From Ruminococcaceae bacterium UBA7030 (lineage in GTDB: Bacteria; Bacillota; Clostridia; Oscillospirales; Acutalibacteraceae): a DNA stretch of 8,456 nucleotides. The first letter of the stretch is position 1; each line of letters begins with the position of its first letter. Positions 1 through 5,360 of the stretch are shown here, one piece after another. The position numbers were made by a program, and so were the translations under genes. Location of the stretch: NCBI GenBank assembly GCA_002494125.1, contig DLBD01000128.1:1-8456 (forward strand), read 5' to 3'. The notes beneath the pieces were generated by a model. That model worked only from the letters and a program-made list of their open reading frames with translations, did not search any database and had not been told where the DNA came from.

Positions 1-903
1 TGCCTTTCGCAGCTTTATCACGAAAACAAGAGGGGAATCAAAGCGGGCTATGCAAAGTTTGAAACCTTCCCTATATGGAATCTTCCTTTAAGTCATCCCG
101 TGAATATCGCTTATGAGGCTGCAACGGCAGACCTCAACGATGTAAATATGATTGACCCGTGGCACCTTGAGGCATATGGAAAAACCACGGTAAACTATAA
201 TCGTGACGTTGAAATATTCCCTGTGCTCAAGGCAACCTTCGACAGAATTTACGGCGAATGTCCGTATAAAAGCCCTACCGATATGGGCGTTAATATGGCG
301 GGCAACTGCATTTTTGATGACGAAGCAGTAAGGGAGGCCGCTAAGCAGGAGATTATCAGAAGATATTATGCTGCGCTTCGCGACGTTGCAAAGGGCAGAG
401 AAAAGCTTGATGAGCTCTATAAGATTGAGCTTCTTATGAACCAGGCCGGCATTAGTGTTGAAGACAGAGCGTGCGTTGCCGCTGCTGAAAAAAAGGCGAA
501 GGAAACGGGACTTCCGGCTGCCGCTATCGAGCTTGCAGACGGTACTGTTGTAACGGGCAGAACCTCTCAGCTTCTCGGCTGCGCTTCGGCAGTGCTTCTC
601 AATGCGCTTAAGAGTCTTGGTAATATTGACGATGATATCTATCTTATAAATCCCGAAGTTATTAAGCCTATTCAGGAATTAAAAGTAAACCACCTTGGAA
701 ATAAAAATCCGAGGCTTCATACTGATGAGGTGCTGATTGCGCTTTCAATGTCGGCGGTGACCGATGAAAACGCCGCAAAGGCACTTTCGCAGCTTAAAGG
801 ACTTAAGAATGCCGAAATGCATTCCACCGTTCAGCTTTCGCACGTTGATGAAAAGGTTACGAAAAACCTTGGAATGAGAGTTACTGCTGATGTTAAAGGG
901 TAA
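1..903 (+). CDS. DUF1846 (UPF0371) family protein, 5' end missing
   Basis: The reading frame is open from base 1 to a TAA at 901-903, giving 300 residues with no start in the window, so this is the C-terminal part of a gene that begins upstream. I recognise it as DUF1846/UPF0371 from the runs KRGIKAGYAKFETFPIWNLP, NIAYEAATADLNDVNMIDP and SPTDMGVNMAGNCIFDD, and from the YNRDVEIFPVLK segment. Members of the family are about 500 residues long, so roughly 60% is present. The cellular role is not established as far as I know, and nothing here settles it. The protein has no signal peptide in the visible part and looks cytosolic. A small lipoprotein gene starts 4 nt after the stop, so the two are probably cotranscribed. 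An ATG at about position 100 is internal to the family alignment and is not the true start. The family call is firm; function is unknown. Confidence 0.9.
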   Translation, partial: CLSQLYHENKRGIKAGYAKFETFPIWNLPLSHPVNIAYEAATADLNDVNMIDPWHLEAYGKTTVNYNRDVEIFPVLKATFDRIYGECPYKSPTDMGVNMAGNCIFDDEAVREAAKQEIIRRYYAALRDVAKGREKLDELYKIELLMNQAGISVEDRACVAAAEKKAKETGLPAAAIELADGTVVTGRTSQLLGCASAVLLNALKSLGNIDDDIYLINPEVIKPIQELKVNHLGNKNPRLHTDEVLIALSMSAVTDENAAKALSQLKGLKNAEMHSTVQLSHVDEKVTKNLGMRVTADVKG

Positions 904-907
904 GCCT

Positions 908-1291
908 ATGAAAAGAATTATTGCCCTGCTGTCGTTTCTTCTTGTGCTTTGTATGTGCTTTTGTTCGTGTGCAAAGCCGCAGGACGGCGACGCAAGCGAA
1001 ACCGTTGTTGATTTGTCGATTGCCTCGTACCACACCGAAAAAGAACTGACTGATGCGTCAGATTTTGTAAGAGCGGTGTTCAGAGGATATACCGATTGCA
1101 AGCTGAAAACTCTTACGCTTGTTGACGATAATGAAAACAGCATAACCTTTAAGGGTGAAATTGACACGGGAAGATTCAGCAACCGTTATGACGGCTTTGA
1201 AAAAAATTCCACAATCGATGAATGGTACTGGAAAATGGTATTTATCGACGGCGAATGGGAAATGCTCGATTGGGGATATAGTGTAAAATAA
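908..1291 (+). CDS. Small predicted lipoprotein of unknown function
   Basis: This encodes 127 residues. The start at 908 is chosen because AAAGGG (895-900) lies 7 nt upstream. An ATG at 890 in the same frame would add six residues in front of the signal peptide and lacks a binding site. The N-terminus (MKRIIALLSFLLVLCMCFCSC) has a basic n-region and hydrophobic core and ends in a Cys-rich stretch. Cys21 (FCSC) is the likely lipidated residue, although the lipobox is non-standard (Phe at -3, Cys at -2). The mature part of about 106 residues is acidic and has aromatic residues near its C-terminus (WYWKMVFIDGEWEMLDWGY). This resembles small extracytoplasmic beta-rich domains such as the DUF4878/NTF2-like group, but I cannot assign a family. 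It follows the DUF1846 gene by 4 nt and ends next to the convergent terminator. No catalytic motif is visible. Confidence 0.8.
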   Translation: MKRIIALLSFLLVLCMCFCSCAKPQDGDASETVVDLSIASYHTEKELTDASDFVRAVFRGYTDCKLKTLTLVDDNENSITFKGEIDTGRFSNRYDGFEKNSTIDEWYWKMVFIDGEWEMLDWGYSVK

Positions 1292-1345
1292 AAAGGAGTT
1301 ATTGGGGCACCCTAAATAAATATGGTGTGCACCAACAACTCCTTT
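1292..1345 (-). terminator. Inverted repeat between convergent genes, terminator
   Basis: Arms at 1292-1313 and 1324-1345 pair at 19 of 22 positions counting G-T pairs, with about 10 nt of loop (TAAATAAATA region). Read on the minus strand the stem is followed by TTTTTATTTT, a good U-tract for the RlmA/Cys-rich operon. Read on the plus strand the following TTTAATT is weaker, but the hairpin could still serve the lipoprotein transcript. The stop codon of the minus-strand gene lies at its edge. The outer nine pairs (AAAGGAGTT with AACTCCTTT) are perfect. Confidence 0.75.
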
Positions 1346-1526
1346 AATTCTGCTTTCTTACGATATCGTATTCATCGCCCGAGGGCTTGAAATAACGACA
1401 GGTTTTGTTTTTGTCCTGCATAAGCCGTACATACTCATCCTCGTCAAGCACAAGCGAGCAGAAATCCTCGTCGCTTTCCTCGTCGTATTCGTTGTACCAG
1501 CATTTTTCACAAAGATTGTCCGTCAT
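1344..1526 (-). CDS. Small Cys-rich acidic protein, DUF6472-like
   Basis: This encodes 60 residues. It contains CEKC at residues 6-9, a further Cys at 22 (DFCSLVLDEDEY) and another at about 43 (TCRYF). That makes four Cys in a CxxC...C...C pattern suited to one structural zinc or another metal. The pattern, with YNEYDEESDEDFCSLVLDEDE in the middle, matches what I recall of the small Firmicutes family DUF6472; this is recall, not a search. The start ATG (1524-1526) overlaps the upstream stop as TAATG, and GGAGGTG (1532-1538) sits 5 nt before it, so translation is coupled to the RlmA-type gene. It has no signal peptide or membrane segment. The function is unknown. Its fixed position behind an rRNA methyltransferase suggests a ribosome- or RNA-related role, but that is inference only. 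Confidence 0.85.
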   Translation of the reverse strand: MTDNLCEKCWYNEYDEESDEDFCSLVLDEDEYVRLMQDKNKTCRYFKPSGDEYDIVRKQN

Positions 1527-2302
1527 TATTTCACCTCCGCTTTTCTGTATTCAAGAATTATAAAGTCAACCGTAAGCTCGATTTCGTCAACACTTTTAAG
1601 TCTTGCGGTGTTTTCACTGTGTGTGCGATAAAAATATGGCGTCATAGAAAAAAGCTCAAACAAATCCTCGCCGCTGATTTTCACTTTTCTTTTGACTCTG
1701 TGCCTGTTTACAAGGTTAAGAAGGTTTGTTTCAGGCGCCTTTTCATCGTTTTTGTAGGGCTCGTCATAGACAATGTTTTTCATCTCAATCAAATGCTCTT
1801 CGCCGGGAATTACCGAATAAAGAGTGCCGTTTGGCTTGAGAATTCGTGAAAACTCCTTTTCATCAAACGGGGCGAAAAGGTGCAAAGCCGTGTCAAATGC
1901 GCAGTCGCAAACGGGAATATCCACAAGGCTTGCGACAAAATAGGTGTGTTCTTTTCTGCTTTTTGATGCAAGGCGAATCATCTCCTTGCTTATGTCAAAG
2001 CCGTAGAGCTCGGCGTTGTATTCGTCGTAATATCCTTCGCCGCAGCAGATGTCAACAACTCTTCCTTTCATTCTTGCGCACAAGAAATCACGAAGGCATT
2101 TGTAGTAATCCTTTGCAAGAAAGCTGTGCCTTGCTCTTGCAGAGTCCTTGCTGTCGCCGATTTTATCGCCGTTTTTTGACGTGCGAAGCAGATTGACGTA
2201 CCCTTCCTTTGAATAGTCAAAGCAGTGGTTATTTTTGCATTTGAGCGAGTTATTTACTTTTTCAAGATTTTCCCTGCATACAGGGCATATTAAAACTGAC
2301 AT
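1526..2302 (-). CDS. rlmA: 23S rRNA (guanine-N1)-methyltransferase, RlmA family
   Basis: This encodes 258 residues, close to the usual 265-280 of RlmA. The N-terminal zinc-binding module has Cys6, Cys9, Cys22 and His26, followed by the family signature FDYSKEGYVNLL (28-39) and GDSKDSARARHSFL (49-62). The SAM-binding motif I is at 84-92 (DICCGEGYY), and the motif II acidic residue is Asp103 (YGFDISKEM). Known members methylate N1 of a guanine in hairpin 35 of 23S rRNA, using SAM. The Gram-negative form targets G745, and the Gram-positive RlmA(II)/TlrB form targets G748 and can affect tylosin-type macrolides. The taxonomic setting favours G748, but the sequence alone does not decide it. Oddities: the usual Gly at the third position of motif I is Cys86, and no ribosome binding site precedes the ATG at 2300-2302. 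An upstream start is excluded by the position of the zinc-binding CPVC at residue 6. It is coupled to the Cys-rich gene downstream. Confidence 0.9.
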   Translation of the reverse strand: MSVLICPVCRENLEKVNNSLKCKNNHCFDYSKEGYVNLLRTSKNGDKIGDSKDSARARHSFLAKDYYKCLRDFLCARMKGRVVDICCGEGYYDEYNAELYGFDISKEMIRLASKSRKEHTYFVASLVDIPVCDCAFDTALHLFAPFDEKEFSRILKPNGTLYSVIPGEEHLIEMKNIVYDEPYKNDEKAPETNLLNLVNRHRVKRKVKISGEDLFELFSMTPYFYRTHSENTARLKSVDEIELTVDFIILEYRKAEVK

Positions 2303-2314
2303 AGCATAAATTAT

Positions 2315-2339
2315 GAGGAGGGCGAACCCTCCTCTTTTT
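2315..2339 (+). terminator. GC-rich hairpin between purH-type gene and rlmA
   Basis: GAGGAGGG (2315-2322) and CCCTCCTC (2327-2334) form a perfect 8-bp stem with a 4-nt loop. On the plus strand it is followed by TTTTT (2335-2339), the usual form of an intrinsic terminator, yet no plus-strand gene ends here. On the minus strand, the direction of both flanking genes, the loop reads TTCG and the tail is ATAATTTATG, a poor U-tract. It may only attenuate the purH-type transcript before rlmA, or protect an RNA end. Its 5' arm on the minus strand is itself a Shine-Dalgarno-like purine run, held in the stem. Confidence 0.5.
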
Positions 2340-2341
2340 CA

Positions 2342-3517
2342 TTAATGATGGAATAAACGAATACCTGTCATCGCCATTGCGATACCATGCTTGTCACAAC
2401 ACTCGATAACGTTTTCATCTCTTACGGAGCCGCCCGGCTGTGCGATGTATTTAACGCCCGACTTAACCGCTCTTTCGATGTTGTCTTCAAACGGGAAGAA
2501 TGCGTCGGAGCCGAGAGCAACATTGTCCATTTTCTTGTGCCACTGTGCCTTTTCTTCAGCAGTAAACGGTTCAGGCTTTTCGGTGAAATATCTCTGCCAT
2601 ACGCCGTCGGCGAGAAGCTCGTCATAATCCTCGCTGATGTAAAGGTCGATAGCGTTGTCAGCGTCGCATTTTCTTATGCCGTCAACAAACGGGAGGTTAA
2701 GCACCTTTTCATTTCTGCGAAGCCAGAGCATATCAGCCTTGTTGCCCGCCATTCTTGTGCAGAGAATTCTGCTTTGCTGTCCGGCACCTACGCCGAGAGT
2801 CTGACCTCCCTGCGCATAAACAACGGAATTTGACTGAGTATACTTAAGGGTTATCATTGAGATAAGAAGGTCGATTTTTGCAATTTCGGGAATATCCTTA
2901 ACCTTTGTCGGCATATCGTCGAAAAGCGACATTGTGATTTTTGCGTTGTTTCTCTTCTGCTCAAATTTGATGCCGAACACCTGCTTTGTTTCCATCTCCT
3001 CGGGAGTATAGTCAGGGTCGATTTTTATAATAAGGAAGTTTCCTCTTCTTTTTGACTTAAGAATTTCAAGCGCCTCGTCGGTGTAGCCGGGAGCGATGAT
3101 GCCGTCGGAAACCTCTTTTTGAAGGAAGGTTGCAACAGACGCGTCGCAAACGTCGGAAAGTGCAGCGAAATCGCCGAAAGAGGACTGTCTGTCACAGCTT
3201 CTTGCCCTTGCATACGCCTGTGCGATAGGTGAAAGCTCAAGGCCGTCGGGAACCATACAAACCTTGCGGTCAACTTCGTCGAGCGGCTGTGCAACTGCAG
3301 CGCCTGCGGGCGAAACGTGTTTGAAGGACGCAGCGCTCGGAAGTCCTGTTGCCTCCTTGAGCTCCTTTACAAGCTGCCATGAATTAAATGCGTCAAGCAG
3401 ATTGATATATCCGGCGGCGCCGTTGATGATTTCAAACGGAAGCTCCTTGCCGTCCATATGAATTCTTGCAGGGTTCTGATTAGGATTACAACCGTACTTT
3501 AATTTATACTCTGTCAT
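2342..3517 (-). CDS. purH: AICAR formyltransferase, stand-alone (transformylase domain of PurH)
   Basis: This encodes 391 residues. The start at 3517 gives MTEYKLKYGCNPNQNP and has AAGGAAGG (3526-3533) 8 nt upstream. A further ATG at 3538 in frame has no binding site and would swallow that signal. The enzyme transfers the formyl group of 10-formyltetrahydrofolate to AICAR, the ninth step of IMP synthesis, in the cytosol. Family residues visible are the catalytic Lys66-His67 in SFKHVSPAGAA, the block QSNSVVYAQGGQTLGVGAGQQSR starting at Gln228, and SDAFFPFEDNIERA and QPGGSVRDENVI near the C-terminus. Classical PurH is a fusion of about 510-530 residues with an N-terminal IMP cyclohydrolase domain, and that domain is absent here. 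This matches a known clostridial form in which the cyclohydrolase is a separate protein. No cyclohydrolase gene lies in the window. It is the first gene of the minus-strand group, with rlmA following after 39 nt. Confidence 0.93.
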   Translation of the reverse strand: MTEYKLKYGCNPNQNPARIHMDGKELPFEIINGAAGYINLLDAFNSWQLVKELKEATGLPSAASFKHVSPAGAAVAQPLDEVDRKVCMVPDGLELSPIAQAYARARSCDRQSSFGDFAALSDVCDASVATFLQKEVSDGIIAPGYTDEALEILKSKRRGNFLIIKIDPDYTPEEMETKQVFGIKFEQKRNNAKITMSLFDDMPTKVKDIPEIAKIDLLISMITLKYTQSNSVVYAQGGQTLGVGAGQQSRILCTRMAGNKADMLWLRRNEKVLNLPFVDGIRKCDADNAIDLYISEDYDELLADGVWQRYFTEKPEPFTAEEKAQWHKKMDNVALGSDAFFPFEDNIERAVKSGVKYIAQPGGSVRDENVIECCDKHGIAMAMTGIRLFHH

Positions 3518-3525
3518 TGCTTTAA

Positions 3526-3533
3526 CCTTCCTT
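3526..3533 (-). promoter_or_regulatory. Ribosome binding site deciding the purH start
   Basis: AAGGAAGG on the minus strand lies 8 nt before ATG 3517-3515. It selects MTEYKLKYG as the N-terminus and rules out the ATG at 3538. Confidence 0.8.
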
Positions 3534-3554
3534 TTCATTTTTTATAATATGAAT

Positions 3555-3583
3555 ATTTTATACTATCACATTGAAAAATGCAA
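3555..3583 (-). promoter_or_regulatory. Probable promoter for the purH-type gene
   Basis: On the minus strand, TATAAAAT (3562-3555) is a good -10-like box. TTGCAT (3583-3578) is a possible -35 box, with a short spacer of 15 nt to TATAAA. The -10 is more convincing than the -35. The site overlaps the plus-strand promoter of the ATP-grasp genes, so the two would compete for polymerase. Confidence 0.45.
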
Positions 3584-3599
3584 TACACTTTGTTAGAAT
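3571..3599 (+). promoter_or_regulatory. Promoter for the ATP-grasp gene pair
   Basis: TTGAAA (3571-3576), a spacer of exactly 17 nt, and TAGAAT (3594-3599) form a near-consensus sigma-A promoter. The expected transcript start is near 3606, about 20 nt before the start codon, so the leader is very short and leaves no room for a riboswitch. Confidence 0.75.
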
Positions 3600-3627
3600 A
3601 TAGTTATTATTCATAATGAGGTGCACT

Positions 3628-4449
3628 ATGAACGGCTTGTTAGTTGTAAACCATTACCTGAAAGGTGAAAAATTCGATACTCTTGAAAACCACCTTATAG
3701 CCACTGCAAAGGATATGGGAATATCTCTTGAGGTGAAAACTAATGTTGAGCTTGCGTGTGAGGACTCGCCGAAAGCGGATTTTGTTCTTTTCTGGGACAA
3801 GGACGTAAACCTTGCGAAAAGGCTTGAAAACGAGGGACTTGCCGTATTCAATTCCTCGTCCTCGATTGCGCTTTGCGACGACAAGGCGAAAACGTATCTT
3901 TCACTTTTCGGCAGGGTGAAGCAGCCGAAAACGCTTGTTGCACCGTTAAGATTTAATAATGGGGATTTAAGTTCGTTTGTAAGCGATGCGGCAAAAAAGC
4001 TTGGTCTTCCCGTTGTTTTTAAGGAGTGCTTCGGTTCCTTCGGCGAGCAGGTTTTTCTCTGCAAAAGCGAAGAGGAAATAATTTCGCGTATAAGTGAAAA
4101 GCCGTTTATTTTGCAGGAGTTTATAACGCAAAGCGCAGGGCGTGATAAGCGCCTCGAGGTTGTCGGCGGTAAGGTAGTATGCGCTGCAAGGCGGGAAAAC
4201 AAAAATGACTTTCGCTCAAACGTCACAAACGGCGGCGAGATGCTCGGTGTTCTTGCAAGCAAGGAGGAAAAGGCTCTTGCCGTAAAAGCATGTGAGGTGC
4301 TCGGGCTTGATTTCGGCGGAGTTGACATACTCGACGGCGGTTATGTCTGCGAAGTAAATTCAAATGCACATATAATTAATATAATGAAAAGCACGGGCGT
4401 TGACATTGCGCCGATGATTTTTGAACACATTTTGGAGAGAATTAAATGA
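3628..4449 (+). CDS. ATP-grasp ligase-like protein, RimK style (first of pair)
   Basis: This encodes 273 residues. The start at 3628 is preceded by GAGGTG (3618-3623). An ATG at 3616 in frame would overlap that signal and has none of its own. The domain order fits ATP-grasp: an N-terminal pre-ATP-grasp part (about 1-95), an ATP-binding lysine with a Gly-rich loop at 132-142 (KECFGSFGEQV), an acceptor-side Arg in DFRSNVTNGG (194 on), and Mg ligands Asp233 (FGGVD) and Glu242-x-Asn244 (EVNSN). These are the features of an active enzyme that makes an acyl-phosphate and joins a carboxylate to an amine, as in RimK, LysX and the graspetide ligases. The substrate cannot be told. It is cytosolic with no signal peptide. 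Its stop overlaps the next start (ATGA), and the next gene is a diverged homologue, so the two probably act together. The DFRSN motif and C-terminal EVNSN are typical of RimK relatives. Confidence 0.85.
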   Translation: MNGLLVVNHYLKGEKFDTLENHLIATAKDMGISLEVKTNVELACEDSPKADFVLFWDKDVNLAKRLENEGLAVFNSSSSIALCDDKAKTYLSLFGRVKQPKTLVAPLRFNNGDLSSFVSDAAKKLGLPVVFKECFGSFGEQVFLCKSEEEIISRISEKPFILQEFITQSAGRDKRLEVVGGKVVCAARRENKNDFRSNVTNGGEMLGVLASKEEKALAVKACEVLGLDFGGVDILDGGYVCEVNSNAHIINIMKSTGVDIAPMIFEHILERIK

Positions 4450-5174
4450 GCGGCGTACTTATCTACCCTGAAAGCGAGGCGAAAAGAAATGCCTTTGCGA
4501 CGGAAAAATTCATAAAAAACCTCGGCGTAAGGCTTGTTTACGACGATTACAGGGGCAACGCCGATTTCGTTATCAATCGAACTAACGACTATAAAATTGC
4601 CGAGTATTATGAGAGCAGGGGAGTGCGTGTTTTCAACCCGTCAGCTCTTTCCCGCCTCGCAAATGACAAGCAGGCATGCTACGATTTTATGGAGAAAAAC
4701 GGCATTGGGATTATGCCGACAAGGTATGAAGGTCTTCCTGTTGTTAAAAAGCCCGTTGCAGGGCACGGCGGCGAGGGCGTTTTAATGCTTGATAAAAAGG
4801 AGAGCTTTGAAGACGGCTTTGTTTATCAGAAAGTTTCAAACGAGCCCGGAAAAGACCTCCGTGTTTTCGTTATCGGCGGCGAGATTATCACCGCATTTCT
4901 TCGAGAGAGCAAAACCGATTTTCGTTCAAACTTCTGCCTTGGAGGAGAGGCAAACTTATATATTCTTAATGCCGAAGAGGAAAGGCTTGTAAAAAGAATA
5001 ATCAGCCTTGTTAAAGCCGATTATATAGGAATTGATTTTGTTTTTAACGACGGTAATATAGTCTTTAACGAAATAGAGGATACCGTCGGGGCAAGAATGG
5101 TCTATGCCAAAACCGATATTGATATTATTAAACTTTATTGCGATTATATACGCTTCATAATGAAGAGCTTATAG
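4446..5174 (+). CDS. ATP-grasp ligase-like protein, RimK style (second of pair)
   Basis: This encodes 242 residues, about 30 shorter than its upstream neighbour, mainly in the N-terminal half. The start overlaps the upstream stop as ATGA, and GGAG (4434-4437) lies 8 nt before it. Visible features are Lys101-Lys102 and the Gly-rich loop PVAGHGGEGV (103-112), an Arg-containing DFRSNFCLGG (from Asp158) that aligns with the same block in the first gene, and Asp197 (IGIDF). The final Mg site reads Asn208-Glu209-Ile-Glu211 (FNEIEDTVGARM). Here the usual Glu-x-Asn is Glu-x-Glu, preceded by Asn. I recall NEIED-VG-RM as a recurring variant in clostridial ATP-grasp proteins, so it may define a subfamily rather than a dead enzyme. 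It may form a heteromer with the first protein or act on the same acceptor in sequence. The acceptor is unknown. No clear terminator follows. Confidence 0.83.
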   Translation: MSGVLIYPESEAKRNAFATEKFIKNLGVRLVYDDYRGNADFVINRTNDYKIAEYYESRGVRVFNPSALSRLANDKQACYDFMEKNGIGIMPTRYEGLPVVKKPVAGHGGEGVLMLDKKESFEDGFVYQKVSNEPGKDLRVFVIGGEIITAFLRESKTDFRSNFCLGGEANLYILNAEEERLVKRIISLVKADYIGIDFVFNDGNIVFNEIEDTVGARMVYAKTDIDIIKLYCDYIRFIMKSL

Positions 5175-5190
5175 CTTAAAGCCTGCTGAT

Positions 5191-5208
5191 TTGTTAACAA
5201 TTTGTTAA
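5191..5208. promoter_or_regulatory. Palindrome next to promoter, candidate operator
   Basis: TTAACAA (5194-5200), one T, and TTGTTAA (5202-5208) form a perfect 7-1-7 inverted repeat. It overlaps a second perfect palindrome, TTGTTAACAA (5191-5200). It ends 8 bp upstream of the -35 box. It could be a regulator site or simply an AT-rich UP element; the symmetry favours the former slightly. Confidence 0.35.
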
Positions 5209-5216
5209 AAATTTGC

Positions 5217-5245
5217 TTGCAATTTGAAACTTTATACATTATAAT
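5217..5245 (+). promoter_or_regulatory. Strong promoter for the secreted-protein gene
   Basis: TTGCAA (5217-5222), a 17-nt spacer, and a perfect TATAAT (5240-5245) form a near-consensus sigma-A promoter. The transcript should start near 5252, giving a leader of about 110 nt before the start codon at 5361. Upstream sequence from 5190 is very AT-rich, which would raise activity. Confidence 0.8.
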
Positions 5246-5253
5246 TAAAATAT

Positions 5254-5299
5254 AGAATAATGTGGGTTAATATACACACAGGCAGAATATTGTGGGTCA
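5254..5299 (+). repeat. Two 16-nt direct repeats in the leader
   Basis: AGAATAATGTGGGTTA (5254-5269) and AGAATATTGTGGGTCA (5284-5299) agree at 14 of 16 positions and start exactly 30 bp apart, close to three helical turns. They lie just after the expected transcript start. They could be operator half-sites or repeats in an RNA element. Confidence 0.55.
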
Positions 5300-5307
5300 G
5301 CTGTGTG
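5275..5307 (+). promoter_or_regulatory. Possible leader stem-loop
   Basis: CACACAG (5275-5281) and CTGTGTG (5301-5307) are perfectly complementary over 7 bp, with a 19-nt loop that contains the second direct repeat. No U-tract follows, so it is not a terminator. I do not recognise a known riboswitch class: the c-di-GMP, SAM and other common signatures are not seen. Confidence 0.35.
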
Positions 5308-5360
5308 CTTTACCTTAAGTTTATTTCAAAATATTTATCTATGAAAGGAAATGATATTAT

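Noticed and set aside
745..1182. A 145-codon open frame on the minus strand
   Set aside because: It runs antisense across the DUF1846 and lipoprotein genes, has no ribosome binding site and no recognisable protein pattern; it mirrors their codon structure.
2387..2833. A 148-codon plus-strand open frame opposite the purH-type gene
   Set aside because: Lies within a strongly supported gene on the other strand and shows no family features.
3654..4328. A 224-codon minus-strand open frame inside the first ATP-grasp gene
   Set aside because: Ser/Arg/Pro-rich translation typical of antisense shadow; the plus-strand frame has clear ATP-grasp motifs, a promoter and a ribosome binding site.
5252..5360. 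A riboswitch in the leader of the secreted-protein gene
   Set aside because: A 7-bp stem and repeats are present, but no conserved core of a known class and no terminator or sequestering partner for the ribosome binding site were seen.
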